A DNA stretch of 64,000 nt. Source: Pedobacter sp. HDW13 (GTDB taxonomy: Bacteria > Bacteroidota > Bacteroidia > Sphingobacteriales > Sphingobacteriaceae). Below are positions 26,677 through 36,223 of this stretch, piece by piece. The translations under genes and the position numbers were made by a program. The stretch covers positions 1,054,001-1,118,000 of the forward strand of contig NZ_CP049868.1 in the NCBI RefSeq assembly GCF_011303555.1, read 5' to 3'. The notes beneath the pieces were generated by a model that was given only the letters and a program-made list of their open reading frames with translations, had not been told where the DNA came from and did no database searches. How positions within the stretch are numbered: the stretch's first letter is position 1; every line of letters begins with the position of its first letter.

Positions 26677-27771
26677 TTATCTATATCCATTCACATAAAA
26701 CCCAGTAGAAACATAATATGATCCAAGATTCGTACCTCCATAATTACTGACTAAAACTGGTGATGAGCCTCCTACTGAAACATAAATTGGGGCTTCTCCA
26801 GGAGCAAGGTTAGCCGTTAGACTATAATAGCCTGGAGAAATCATTACTTGATTATTACTTTGTGCTAAACCGAGGTTGCCTGAGGCAACGTAGCCATATG
26901 TGTTATTAAAATTTATTCCACCCCTTATCAAGCCAGATGTAGATGTGTTATTCACCATTATTGATACTTTAGGAAGTGCGTACAAATAACTAATTGCATA
27001 AATATCCCAAAAACTAAATCCATTCCAACTATTTAAGGCTGTACCACCATTCATTACCGAAGAGGCGTCTGGATTGACACCGCTGTTGGGAGACGACCCA
27101 ACCCCTAGGGTATTTGACTCTCCCATTCCATACCAGTTCGTGTGCCTAAAACCAAGGCAATGCCCTATTTCATGCACGAGGTTATATTTTTTTTGACCAG
27201 ACAAAACCGTTGAAGGTTGCACATAAGCAGAATTAACTACAACATTGGGAAAAGGATTACCATTTAAAGGAAGGCCAGCAGCCGCAATAACATCTGACGG
27301 TAAATTCAAACCGCTAGTTGGAGAAATATTGCTTAGGCGAACCGTTATATCTGCTGAAGAACCTGTCACCAGTGACAATCGTATATTACTGTTTTGCAAA
27401 TCATTATATTCTCCAATTGCCTGTGATACTTCTGTTATCCAATCCAGGTCACCTCCATTATTTGGCATTGAGGCATCAATTCTAATCGTGATGTTTTGTT
27501 GTTTGGCTATATCTATCAAATTGCTCTGGCTTTGAATTACCTGTCTGGATGTTACAGATAAAGAATGTTTTGGAATTAAAATATCTCCTTCTATTAAATA
27601 ATAAGTAGCTAACTCAATAGTTCCAGTTGTATCGTAACCCAATTTTTTTAAATAAGTCAGATCACTTAAACGATTATCTTCAGATTTTAGGGGCGGCACA
27701 TTACTCTTTTTACACCCATTAATAGTTACAAAGAATAAAACAACGCAAATTACTTTTAAGAGAGTTTTCAT
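26677..27771 (-). CDS. M57-type zinc metalloprotease lipoprotein
   Basis: Putative secreted metalloprotease of 364 residues, with a lipoprotein signal ending at Cys20 (INGC). The zinc site is HEIGHCLGFRH, His200-Glu201-His204 and third ligand His210, of the metzincin type. It fits the 'dual-action HEIGH' M57 family known mainly from Bacteroidota and myxobacteria. A Met-turn candidate (SVMNGG) lies about 30 residues later. The final 100 residues look like a beta-rich module. It is the last gene of the cluster, 121 bases after the haloperoxidase. Confidence 0.85.
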   Translation of the reverse strand: MKTLLKVICVVLFFVTINGCKKSNVPPLKSEDNRLSDLTYLKKLGYDTTGTIELATYYLIEGDILIPKHSLSVTSRQVIQSQSNLIDIAKQQNITIRIDASMPNNGGDLDWITEVSQAIGEYNDLQNSNIRLSLVTGSSADITVRLSNISPTSGLNLPSDVIAAAGLPLNGNPFPNVVVNSAYVQPSTVLSGQKKYNLVHEIGHCLGFRHTNWYGMGESNTLGVGSSPNSGVNPDASSVMNGGTALNSWNGFSFWDIYAISYLYALPKVSIMVNNTSTSGLIRGGINFNNTYGYVASGNLGLAQSNNQVMISPGYYSLTANLAPGEAPIYVSVGGSSPVLVSNYGGTNLGSYYVSTGFYVNGYR

Positions 27772-27892
27772 AATTTTGATTTAATTAAACGTTAAAAATT
27801 ATTAGATATTTGATTTTTTTAGCTCATCAGATTTTGTTTAGCCATGGCAATTAAATTAATAAGTAGGATATCTTTTTCTTGGGTATGCTATC

Positions 27893-29203
27893 TTAATCTT
27901 TTTTCATTTTAATTTTTTCGATTTGATACGCGCCAATATTTCTGCCTTGAGTCTGGCCATTCTCAATAGCTGGCCGATAATGAATACCTCCATAAAGCCT
28001 GCTAATAGCGGCCTCGTTAGCCGCCTGGTTAAAAGAAGTGAAGCTCCGCACGGGTAATCCAAAATCGGTCTCAGTATTATCCTGAAACTTAAACTTATCA
28101 CCAAATATTTTAGTAAGCACACATGCTGCAGCAGTTGAAGCTACACTATGCCCGCTTGGATACTCAGGAAAGGGTGGTGTTTGCAAAATTGGCCTCCAGT
28201 TTTCGTCTATATTGGCATTTATGAATGTTTCTGGCCTGATGTAATTACTACGGTATTTTTCGTCCCAGCAACTTATAAAGGCATCAAACAGGGCTATACA
28301 GGTAGAAGTATAGGCCGAACTACTTTGCATATAATTAAAGTTTTTCAATCGGCTGGCAATACCAGCTATTGAAATCCAATGTGCTCCTGGCGATATCTTT
28401 TTCGTTGCGTAGTTCATATGCCCATTCAGATTTAAAAAGAATGGATTACAATCCCAGAATTTGGCAATGTCAAGCTGTTTTTCATCCAGGTTTTTACCGA
28501 CCGTGTAAACTTCATTTGCATTGATATAAAAAGCACTGTTTTTATCTTTACTGTAAAGAGGAGGGGCAGTAGGTTTAAACTGATCGGCAGTTTTCATAGC
28601 AAGAGGCCTTATTCTATTCCAATAAGGTTCTACAGCTGCCATATAACCAGGAGGTGTGGGAGCCCAATTACCTTCTTGTTTTACTAAACTATATCGCCTT
28701 AATTTCCGTGTTTCTTTATATTGATCCTGATCCACCCACTTTAGAACCGTATCAGAAACCATTTTACCATACAAAATTGAATTTTGCAATATAGTATCAG
28801 GATAGCCTTTAGCTTTGTACCATGAAAGTATGCTGTTTAAACTATCTAAGGCAACCTGCTCTGAAAAAACAAGCCTTTTTCCGATCTGCCAGTAAGCATA
28901 TGTTGCAGCAACTGAATAGCTGATCTTCTTTTTATCTGGATTTGGAATTCCATTAAAGTTATTCAACTGCCCTTTTAAAGACAAAAACTGACGATTATTT
29001 TTAACCTGAATTTCATAGGCAGCAATATTTGCATAAACAAATATCCTACTGGCAACCGGAGGAGAAAATATATCACTAACAATAATATCAGAAAGTGCCT
29101 TTTGTGATCTGTGTAAGGGCAAAGGATCATTTTCACTTTTATGCCATTGTGCATTGGCACTCAATGTAGTACTGAAAATAAACAAAAACAAATATCTCTT
29201 CAT
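27893..29203 (-). CDS. Vanadium-dependent haloperoxidase / PAP2 family protein
   Basis: Secreted 436-residue member of the vanadium haloperoxidase-acid phosphatase superfamily, with a signal peptide (about 1-18). The three oxyanion-binding motifs are intact: K316-x6-R323-P324, P349-S-G-H352 and S401-R402-x5-H408. The size and the YPSGHS and GIHYRP contexts match bacterial vanadium haloperoxidases, which oxidise halides with H2O2 to halogenate organic compounds, but phosphatase activity cannot be excluded. It starts 10 bases after the ASPIC protein gene, so the two are cotranscribed. Confidence 0.88.
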   Translation of the reverse strand: MKRYLFLFIFSTTLSANAQWHKSENDPLPLHRSQKALSDIIVSDIFSPPVASRIFVYANIAAYEIQVKNNRQFLSLKGQLNNFNGIPNPDKKKISYSVAATYAYWQIGKRLVFSEQVALDSLNSILSWYKAKGYPDTILQNSILYGKMVSDTVLKWVDQDQYKETRKLRRYSLVKQEGNWAPTPPGYMAAVEPYWNRIRPLAMKTADQFKPTAPPLYSKDKNSAFYINANEVYTVGKNLDEKQLDIAKFWDCNPFFLNLNGHMNYATKKISPGAHWISIAGIASRLKNFNYMQSSSAYTSTCIALFDAFISCWDEKYRSNYIRPETFINANIDENWRPILQTPPFPEYPSGHSVASTAAACVLTKIFGDKFKFQDNTETDFGLPVRSFTSFNQAANEAAISRLYGGIHYRPAIENGQTQGRNIGAYQIEKIKMKKD

Positions 29204-29213
29204 GATGTTGGTT

Positions 29214-32200
29214 TTAATTATTAACTTTTAGAAGTTCAACCTGATCATTATTTTTAACTACAATGATTTTTTTTGTACCTTCTTTAATTTCAATCATATT
29301 TCTAACGTCGCCATCGATATATAATCCTGAATCATAAGGAGCTAATGGTTTAAAATCACCTTTCCCATTTCCAATTAAAAGTAATCCTAAACTGGCATCT
29401 GCCTGACCAAGCTGTACCCTGTAAGGATAAAAATTGCCTGCCAAAAGAATATCATCTTTTCCGTCCTTATTAAAATCATCTACAACAATGCCCCATGTTC
29501 GCGAAAACTGTGCTTCAATCGGGAGTGATTTGATCGTAAATTTTCCAGTTCCATCATTTAATAAAATAGATGTTTCGAGTTTCTTACAGAAAAATTTTTG
29601 ACTTTTGTCCAACTGCTCAGGTTTAAATAGCTGATCTATTGTTATATCTGAATAAGCACTATAATTTAAAAATCGCTTTTTTAACTGCACCATCTGATCG
29701 AGCAGCTCATCTCTGGATGCCATTGGATAATTTTTACCCTGAATATAGTAGCACATAATCGGATCTATTACCCCATCGCCATTAAAATCTGAGGCATAAA
29801 TGGTTAATGGTTGCTGATCATTGGCTTTAAACTGATTATTGAGACCACAATTTCCCACGATAAAATCAATGGCACCATCATTATTTACATCAATAGGTAC
29901 AATTTTACTCCACATGCCATCTGTATTTTCCAAACCAGACGCTTTGTCGTATTGTAAAATTCCATGATTATTTTTAAATTTCTTTAATGGCATCCAATCT
30001 CCTCCAATTAACAACTCAGGATATCCATCAGCATTCAAATCCTGCCATACAGCCGTTACAGTCATCCCAACATACTCTAATTCAGGAGAAACTTCTTTTG
30101 TTACATCAGTAAATTTTACAACCCCACCTTTTGAATCATTGCGTAATAAATAACTTTTACCACATAAAGGGAATGATCCAGGTTTACTCATACCTCCAAC
30201 AAAAACATCTAAATCTCCATCTTTATCGTAGTCGGCAATACTGATTGCCTGTTTACTACTCCACATTTTGGGTAACGCATCATTTACCTTAGTAAATATT
30301 CCCTTTCCATTATTTAAATATAACCGATCCTGATATTCAGGAGCATTTTCATCATATTCATTTCCACCACTAACTACCCACAAATCCTGACTCCCATCAC
30401 CATTTGCATCAAAGAAAATAGCATTAACATCTTCACTGGCTTTATCTTCATCCCAAGGTTGGCTTGAGCTCTGGCTATAATTTCCTTGCTTATTTCCTAA
30501 AAACAACCGACCAGACTGTCCAATTGCACCACCAATAAAAACATCCATTACACCATCCTGATTAACATCAGCTTTGCACAAAGCAGGCCCATATTTGGAT
30601 AACTGATAAGGTAACAGGGTTTCACCTTTGAAATCAACAAAGTCGTTTTCGGTATGTTTAAATTTTAATCCCGATTCTGTTGTACCATCAACAAATAGTG
30701 GTTTTACCTTAACAATATTTGTTTTTTTATCAATAGCCTCTTCCTGACTAATGGTTAATGTTTGATTTGCTTTTACATGCTCCATCAAACTTTCCCTGCC
30801 ATCTGGCCAGATAATTTTCACATAACTGAGGTTGGTATTTTTGCCTAAACCAAAACAGATGCTTTGATCTACACTGGATTGATAACCCCTAACTACATAT
30901 TTTTCCTGATACTGCAGATTATCGGTTGTTTTAACATAAATTTTAGCACCTATTGCTGCTGTATTTAGTCCTGCTCCTTTAAGGTTAATCTTTAAATAAT
31001 TTGGTTTTTGTAGCTCTAAATTATTCTTATACACCATTACCGGCGAGTTGATGTTGCAAACGATCAAATCCAGATCTCCATCATTATCTAAATCAGCATA
31101 AGCAGCACCATTTGAAACTGAAGGTGCAGATATGCCCCACTCGACTGTTTTATTGGTAAAGGTCAGATCGTGATTATTAGAAAAAATATAGTTTGATATT
31201 TTATTAGAAGGCATTTTTTTCACCAAATCGAAAGTCTGGAATTTTAAACTACCTTGTTTTAGAGATTCTTTTTGTGCGTTGGCAACTGTGTATTTAAGAA
31301 AATCCATATCTGTAAAATCTCTTAAATAACCATTGGAAACAAATAAATCTTTCCAGCCATCATTATCGAAATCGGCAAATAAAGGTGCCCAGCTCCAATC
31401 GGTATTAGAAACACCAGCCAGCTGACCGATTTCACTAAAACGTAAACTACCATCTTCGGCAAGCCCTTCATTTAAATGAAGCATATTCCTCATTTGCTGT
31501 TGATAATAACCGCTGTCGATTAGCAAATGATACTGGTCATATTCATCTGGTCCCTTAAGTAACTTTTGTCGATGATTATCTTCGGGTAGCATATCAAGCG
31601 TGATAATATCCGGGCGGCCATCGTTGTTATAATCGGCAATATCCGATCCCATTGAATATTTGGAGATATGCTTAATAGATTTCCGGATACTTTCTGAAAA
31701 AGTGCCATTCTTATTGTTCATATAAAGGCAATCCTGCTCGGTATAATCACTCGAGGTATAAATGTCAGGCCATCCATCGTTATTTAAATCGCTTACAGCA
31801 ACACTTAATCCAAAATTTAAGGCATTATTAATTATCCCGGAGGTTAATGTAACATCTGTAAAATGAAATTGATTGCCTTTAGAATCATTTCTAAATAAAC
31901 GATTCCCGAATTTCATATTGGGTGTAGAACGAACTTTTTTGGTATTTAAAAAGGGTTTATAGGTTTGGTTAGAATGATTTAGTAAAAACATATCTAAGTC
32001 ACCGTCATTATCATAATCAAAAAATGCAGCCTGGGTAGACTGAGTTCCAGGCGCATCCAAACCATAGGCCTCAGCCATTTCTTTAAAAACTGGCACGCCA
32101 CTTTTTACTCCCTGATTAATAAATAGTTCATTTTTAAGCTTGTTATCTGGAAATTTACCAGAATGACAAACGTATATATCAGGCAGCCCATCTGCATTTA

Positions 32201-32564
32201 CATCAGCAATACATACTCCCGTTGCCCAGGTACCGTTTCCACTTACATGAGCCTTATTGGTAATGTCTTCAAACTTTAAATTGCCCTTATTAAGGTATAA
32301 TTTATTATCTACCTCATTGGCTGAAAAAAAAATGTCGGGTAAGCCATCGCCATTAAAATCGGCCACACCAACCCCCGATCCATTATACAAATATTCATAA
32401 TTCATAATATGTAACGAATCGGTTTCGACTACTTTATTTACAAAATCAATATTGGTTTCCTTTGCAGATAATAAAGTAAATAAAGGCGTTTGGCCATTGG
32501 CATTTTTAACAACAAACGCCAGCACTGAGAATAGAAGTGCAGATAACCACATTGTTATTTTCAT
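29214..32564 (-). CDS. Giant FG-GAP/VCBS-repeat protein with ASPIC/UnbV domain (CRTAC1-like)
   Basis: Secreted 1116-residue protein with a signal peptide (about 1-24). It carries many calcium-binding beta-propeller repeats of the form D-x-N-x-DG-x2-D (for example at 69-77, 121-129, 183-191, 260-268, 311-319, 399-407 and 491-499), and more in the C-terminal half. An ASPIC/UnbV domain lies at about 523-605. Two seven-bladed propellers are likely. The family is common beside SusC/SusD in Bacteroidota, and its role is unknown. Here it is placed directly before the haloperoxidase and after the copper monooxygenase. Confidence 0.92.
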   Translation of the reverse strand: MKITMWLSALLFSVLAFVVKNANGQTPLFTLLSAKETNIDFVNKVVETDSLHIMNYEYLYNGSGVGVADFNGDGLPDIFFSANEVDNKLYLNKGNLKFEDITNKAHVSGNGTWATGVCIADVNADGLPDIYVCHSGKFPDNKLKNELFINQGVKSGVPVFKEMAEAYGLDAPGTQSTQAAFFDYDNDGDLDMFLLNHSNQTYKPFLNTKKVRSTPNMKFGNRLFRNDSKGNQFHFTDVTLTSGIINNALNFGLSVAVSDLNNDGWPDIYTSSDYTEQDCLYMNNKNGTFSESIRKSIKHISKYSMGSDIADYNNDGRPDIITLDMLPEDNHRQKLLKGPDEYDQYHLLIDSGYYQQQMRNMLHLNEGLAEDGSLRFSEIGQLAGVSNTDWSWAPLFADFDNDGWKDLFVSNGYLRDFTDMDFLKYTVANAQKESLKQGSLKFQTFDLVKKMPSNKISNYIFSNNHDLTFTNKTVEWGISAPSVSNGAAYADLDNDGDLDLIVCNINSPVMVYKNNLELQKPNYLKINLKGAGLNTAAIGAKIYVKTTDNLQYQEKYVVRGYQSSVDQSICFGLGKNTNLSYVKIIWPDGRESLMEHVKANQTLTISQEEAIDKKTNIVKVKPLFVDGTTESGLKFKHTENDFVDFKGETLLPYQLSKYGPALCKADVNQDGVMDVFIGGAIGQSGRLFLGNKQGNYSQSSSQPWDEDKASEDVNAIFFDANGDGSQDLWVVSGGNEYDENAPEYQDRLYLNNGKGIFTKVNDALPKMWSSKQAISIADYDKDGDLDVFVGGMSKPGSFPLCGKSYLLRNDSKGGVVKFTDVTKEVSPELEYVGMTVTAVWQDLNADGYPELLIGGDWMPLKKFKNNHGILQYDKASGLENTDGMWSKIVPIDVNNDGAIDFIVGNCGLNNQFKANDQQPLTIYASDFNGDGVIDPIMCYYIQGKNYPMASRDELLDQMVQLKKRFLNYSAYSDITIDQLFKPEQLDKSQKFFCKKLETSILLNDGTGKFTIKSLPIEAQFSRTWGIVVDDFNKDGKDDILLAGNFYPYRVQLGQADASLGLLLIGNGKGDFKPLAPYDSGLYIDGDVRNMIEIKEGTKKIIVVKNNDQVELLKVNN

Positions 32565-32622
32565 GATAATTTTTATTAGATCAGGCCAAAAAATTAAACT
32601 ACACTATTCTTTGTAAGTCTAC

Positions 32623-33957
32623 TTACTTTAAGACAATTTGTTCATCATTCTCTTTATAAGGCAAAAACACAAGTAACATAGTCAGCATCTCGTCGGTAGA
32701 TTTCATATCATTTGCTGAGTAAACGTTTCGTGGTGGACTACTGGGATTATGAGGATTTTCCTTAGTATTGTCATATGTACCCTCTATTGTTAATATGGAG
32801 CCTTTCGGAATTTTCACCAATTTTTTAAACTGGTATATTTCCTGCCATCTAAAATCCCAAGAAGGGATGGAAACAAGCTGTATGGTATCTTTTTTAGGTG
32901 TAACGGCGTATGATTTAAACACTTTACCCAAATAATGCATATGAGGCCAAATATATAACAGAGATTGGTCTTGTGGAGTGGTAATTTTTAGTTCAAACTT
33001 CCTTACCGAATCAGCTGGAATAAAAAAATAAGGCTCAATAGACTTTTCGCCTACACCCGCCGATCCTAAACTAATTACCTCAACCTTTCTTTCAATTGGT
33101 GCTTTCTTAAAAAAGAAATTTACACCCGAAATATTCTCTTCTTCTTTTGAAACCGGAGCATAATGTATGGTTAACAATATGACACCGCGCTTTGGCATAA
33201 CCCAGCCAAAGTTATTGGGATAAGATTCGTAAGAGGTGCCTGGAATCCAGCCCCCATAATAGGTCATCGTTTTTTTAAAGGGGAAATATTGAGAATACTT
33301 GGTTCTATCGTCTTCTGTTAAATTCAAAAATTCAGCTCCCTGGTTAATGTCTACATCACTAGCCACAGGGTGAATAGCAAAGTTGGCATGGTGCACAACC
33401 TTCTTATTGGACGAAAAAAACTCTATTGCTTCTACATTTTTTTCTGTACCAATATCAAAAGGGATTTTAAAAACGATAAACCGTTCTTTGTTATCGCCTA
33501 ATACTTTAAATGCTGAGGTTGTTTTTAAAACAAGGTCAGGTTTTCTTGAATACTGAGTGCCTTCTATATATGTTTTAACAGCAATTTTTGGTATTTCACC
33601 TGCGTCGCCCATCGGCATTTTAGCATCAACCCATTTAACTATGATTTGCTTTTCTTCATTGGTTAAAGATCTATCGTTCTTAAATAACCGATAGTGATTA
33701 TCTGGTTTCCACGGTGGCATGTAACCAGACTGCGTTACTTTTTTTATAAAAGAAGCTCTTTTTGCAACATCTTCATAGGTTAATAATGAAAATGGAGCCG
33801 CTTCACCAGGCCTATGGCAGGACTGACACTTATTCTGAATAATGGGTGCAACATCTTTATAGTAAGTTATTTTTTGGGCTTTTGCACTATTCAAAATAGA
33901 TAATACACCCATTACAACAGCAATACTTTTTAATAATAGTAAAGATTTCAGACTCAT
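32623..33957 (-). CDS. c-type cytochrome fused to a PHM-like copper type II monooxygenase
   Basis: 444 residues, exported (signal about 1-27). N-terminal heme domain with C44-x2-C47-H48 and a likely axial Met80 (GYMPPW). The rest has all copper ligands known from peptidylglycine monooxygenase, in order: His189-His190 (VVHHANFAIH), His265 (LLTIHYAP), His339-x-His341 (WPHMHYLG) and Met424 (TDEML). Such enzymes hydroxylate C-H bonds with O2 and ascorbate; here the heme may deliver electrons instead. The ATG overlaps the stop of the redoxin gene by one base. Substrate unknown. Assignment rests on ligand order, not on a search. Confidence 0.85.
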   Translation of the reverse strand: MSLKSLLLLKSIAVVMGVLSILNSAKAQKITYYKDVAPIIQNKCQSCHRPGEAAPFSLLTYEDVAKRASFIKKVTQSGYMPPWKPDNHYRLFKNDRSLTNEEKQIIVKWVDAKMPMGDAGEIPKIAVKTYIEGTQYSRKPDLVLKTTSAFKVLGDNKERFIVFKIPFDIGTEKNVEAIEFFSSNKKVVHHANFAIHPVASDVDINQGAEFLNLTEDDRTKYSQYFPFKKTMTYYGGWIPGTSYESYPNNFGWVMPKRGVILLTIHYAPVSKEEENISGVNFFFKKAPIERKVEVISLGSAGVGEKSIEPYFFIPADSVRKFELKITTPQDQSLLYIWPHMHYLGKVFKSYAVTPKKDTIQLVSIPSWDFRWQEIYQFKKLVKIPKGSILTIEGTYDNTKENPHNPSSPPRNVYSANDMKSTDEMLTMLLVFLPYKENDEQIVLK

Positions 33958-34544
33958 TATATATCGTTAATTAAGCATCCAACAGGGATCGTTTTTTTAA
34001 ATGTTTGTTTGCCGTTTATTTGGTCTTTTATAGCTTGTTCAAGGTATTTTTCTGTAATTACCAGCCGTTTTTGACCGAGTGAGGATGCCCAGTTGTCAAT
34101 TAATCCACTGTACATTATAACTCCCATTTTATTTATTAAAAAAACTTCGGGTGTGGTGGTAGCACCTAAATATTTTGACAATTTCTTATTCCGGTCTGTT
34201 AATAAATCGAAGTTGATACCATATTCGTTTTTGAGCTCAGTTATATCTTTTAATGAATAGCTGTTACCTGGGATCACGCCATAAAAATTAATCTGTTTAT
34301 TGGCGTTTTGAAGTTTTACCAAGCCAGGCAAATAATTTTTGCATAAAGGACACTCAGGGCTTAAAAATACAATAACTATTGTTTTATCTAGATTAATACG
34401 GCTTTCTTTTCCGCTTAAATTTACCAATTTGATTGTCTCTATTTTGGTAGCAGATACTAGATTTCCCTGGGCTTGAATCCATAAAGGAACAAGAGCTATG
34501 GTTAAGAAAAAAATCAGTCGAAAAAAAACATTAAATAATTTCAT
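33957..34544 (-). CDS. TlpA-like thioredoxin-fold protein (redoxin)
   Basis: Exported thioredoxin-fold protein of 195 residues with a signal peptide (about 1-26). The active-site pair is C65-P-L-C68 in SPECPLCKNY, the cis-proline loop is TTTPEVFLI, and a third cysteine, C190, lies in the C-terminal PVGCLI. Its last base is shared with the first base of the cytochrome-monooxygenase gene (TAATG), so the two are translated together. A role in heme attachment, copper loading or electron delivery to that enzyme is inferred from context only. Confidence 0.88.
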   Translation of the reverse strand: MKLFNVFFRLIFFLTIALVPLWIQAQGNLVSATKIETIKLVNLSGKESRINLDKTIVIVFLSPECPLCKNYLPGLVKLQNANKQINFYGVIPGNSYSLKDITELKNEYGINFDLLTDRNKKLSKYLGATTTPEVFLINKMGVIMYSGLIDNWASSLGQKRLVITEKYLEQAIKDQINGKQTFKKTIPVGCLINDI

Positions 34545-34556
34545 TGCTTTTAATTA

Positions 34557-34593
34557 AAAAGAACCCTTAATAAAGCTACTAAGGGTTCTTTTA
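34557..34593 (-). terminator. Intra-operon hairpin with T run after susD
   Basis: On the minus strand a stem of about 12 bp (AAGAACCCTTA pairing with TAAGGGTTCTT) is followed by TTTTTAATT. It lies between the susD stop and the redoxin start. It is likely a partial terminator that keeps susCD highly expressed and the oxidative genes lower. Confidence 0.7.
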
Positions 34594-34602
34594 ATTTAGT
34601 GA

Positions 34603-36204
34603 TTATTTTTTATCCCACCAAACGCGACCAAAGGCATCGTTTGGTCCGCTTCCAAAATCAGGATTTTTAGCCATTTCGGCAATAGCTGCCTGCTGATTTG
34701 CATAGTTTAAATTGGTAGTGCTTAACAAATCAATACCTGCTCTACGTGCTAAAACAAGTGGTGTACCGTTTGCTTTCAAGTCAGACCAAGCTAACACTGA
34801 TGTAGTATTAGGAAAACCTGTTCTTTTCCACCATGCCCATGCTTCTAAAGGTTGTCTGAAAAAATCAAGATAAGCCTGACATGCAATTTGATCAGTTGCT
34901 TTAGTTGCATCGAATTTAACGCCCACTTTGTTGTAGTAGGTATCAATGGCAGGAGTGGTTACTGCGTTAAAGTTTGCTACCTTGGCGTCAACAGCTCTAT
35001 CGCTATAGAATTGAACTGAAGCATAAACTCCATTTTTATACCAGGTTTCAGCCACATCTGTGGTAACACCACGAGCTGCAAGGTCTGCACGCAAAAAGCA
35101 ATACTCAGCATAAGTTAAAACAGGATAAAATCCTTTGCCTGTACCAGCACCTAAGCCATCACTTTCATTAAAGTTAGGTGTAAATAACCTGTGCTGCAAT
35201 TGCGATAAATTGTTAATAGATGCATATAATGGTGCATTTGCAGGTAATTTAGCTTCATCAGGGCTGGTAAAACTACCTACATAATTTCCTGCTGCATTTG
35301 GACGATAGAAGGCCGATAACCTCGGGTCGCCTTTTGCTACCATAAAATCCAATACAGGTTTACCTGCTGCAAAATTTGCAGGGCTAAAGTTACCGCCACC
35401 ATCTGCATAAGATGGGCCAACTTTAAGCATCCATGAATCATTAACACCCGACATTTGCACCGGATCAGCTAATACTTCTGTAGCAATTGCTTTCATTTTG
35501 GTAGGATCTACCTTAATTAAGCGTATGGCTATTTTTAAACGTAATGCATTTGCTGCTTTAGCCCAAAGTGTAGCATCTCCATTAAAATAAGGATCATTTC
35601 CTCCAAGGCTGATCTGCCCGGCTGCATTGCTTTTTAAAGTAGTTACTGCTGCTTTTAATTCGGCATCAACCTTTGCAAATATCGCCTGTTGGGTATCGTA
35701 AGCTGGCGTTGTAGTACCGCCATATCTCGCCTGAAAAGCCTGAGCGTAGGGAATACTTCCGTTAATATCGCTCACGTAGAATGCGTAATACGATAAAAGT
35801 ATTTGTGAAATTGCTTTCATGTTTACCCTGGCATTTTTATCAGCATCAGGCATCGCTTCAATATTTTTTATTGCATCGACTAAAGCCGGACCTAATCTGC
35901 CATAAAATATTTTACCGTAACGGGTGTTGAATTGTGAGCCAACATTATTAAAGTTTAACCCATTTCCTGTACTCAACGTAGCATATTGCATCCATAAATT
36001 GGACGCACGGTAAACATCCGCAAAATACTCGAAATCGTCTTGCGAACCCACTGCCGCACGAAGAAACTGATCTTCGGGTTTAACTTCGTATAACGTAGTA
36101 GGGTTCAAATTTGCCTCTACAAAGCTCTCCTTTTTACAGCCGCCCGCTACAAGCAAGCCTGAAACCATCAGGAAATATATTTTTGTTTTATTTATAGTCT
36201 TCAT
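34603..36204 (-). CDS. SusD/RagB-like outer-membrane lipoprotein (SusD-like_2 type)
   Basis: Surface lipoprotein of 533 residues that forms the lid of the SusC transporter and binds its ligand. Cys23 in AGGC is lipidated and is followed by the charged KKES. The N-terminus LNPTTLYEVKPEDQFL and the C-terminal pattern (YFLRADLAARG, EAWAWWKRTGFPNT) match the SusD-like_2 subfamily, often paired with SusC proteins that take peptides or small molecules rather than starch. It begins 19 bases after susC. Confidence 0.93.
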   Translation of the reverse strand: MKTINKTKIYFLMVSGLLVAGGCKKESFVEANLNPTTLYEVKPEDQFLRAAVGSQDDFEYFADVYRASNLWMQYATLSTGNGLNFNNVGSQFNTRYGKIFYGRLGPALVDAIKNIEAMPDADKNARVNMKAISQILLSYYAFYVSDINGSIPYAQAFQARYGGTTTPAYDTQQAIFAKVDAELKAAVTTLKSNAAGQISLGGNDPYFNGDATLWAKAANALRLKIAIRLIKVDPTKMKAIATEVLADPVQMSGVNDSWMLKVGPSYADGGGNFSPANFAAGKPVLDFMVAKGDPRLSAFYRPNAAGNYVGSFTSPDEAKLPANAPLYASINNLSQLQHRLFTPNFNESDGLGAGTGKGFYPVLTYAEYCFLRADLAARGVTTDVAETWYKNGVYASVQFYSDRAVDAKVANFNAVTTPAIDTYYNKVGVKFDATKATDQIACQAYLDFFRQPLEAWAWWKRTGFPNTTSVLAWSDLKANGTPLVLARRAGIDLLSTTNLNYANQQAAIAEMAKNPDFGSGPNDAFGRVWWDKK

Positions 36205-36223
36205 ATCTGTATTTCTTTAATAA

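Noticed and set aside
32623..34544. Redoxin and cytochrome-monooxygenase as a broken fusion
   Set aside because: The second protein has its own signal peptide and the overlap TAATG is a normal coupling signal.
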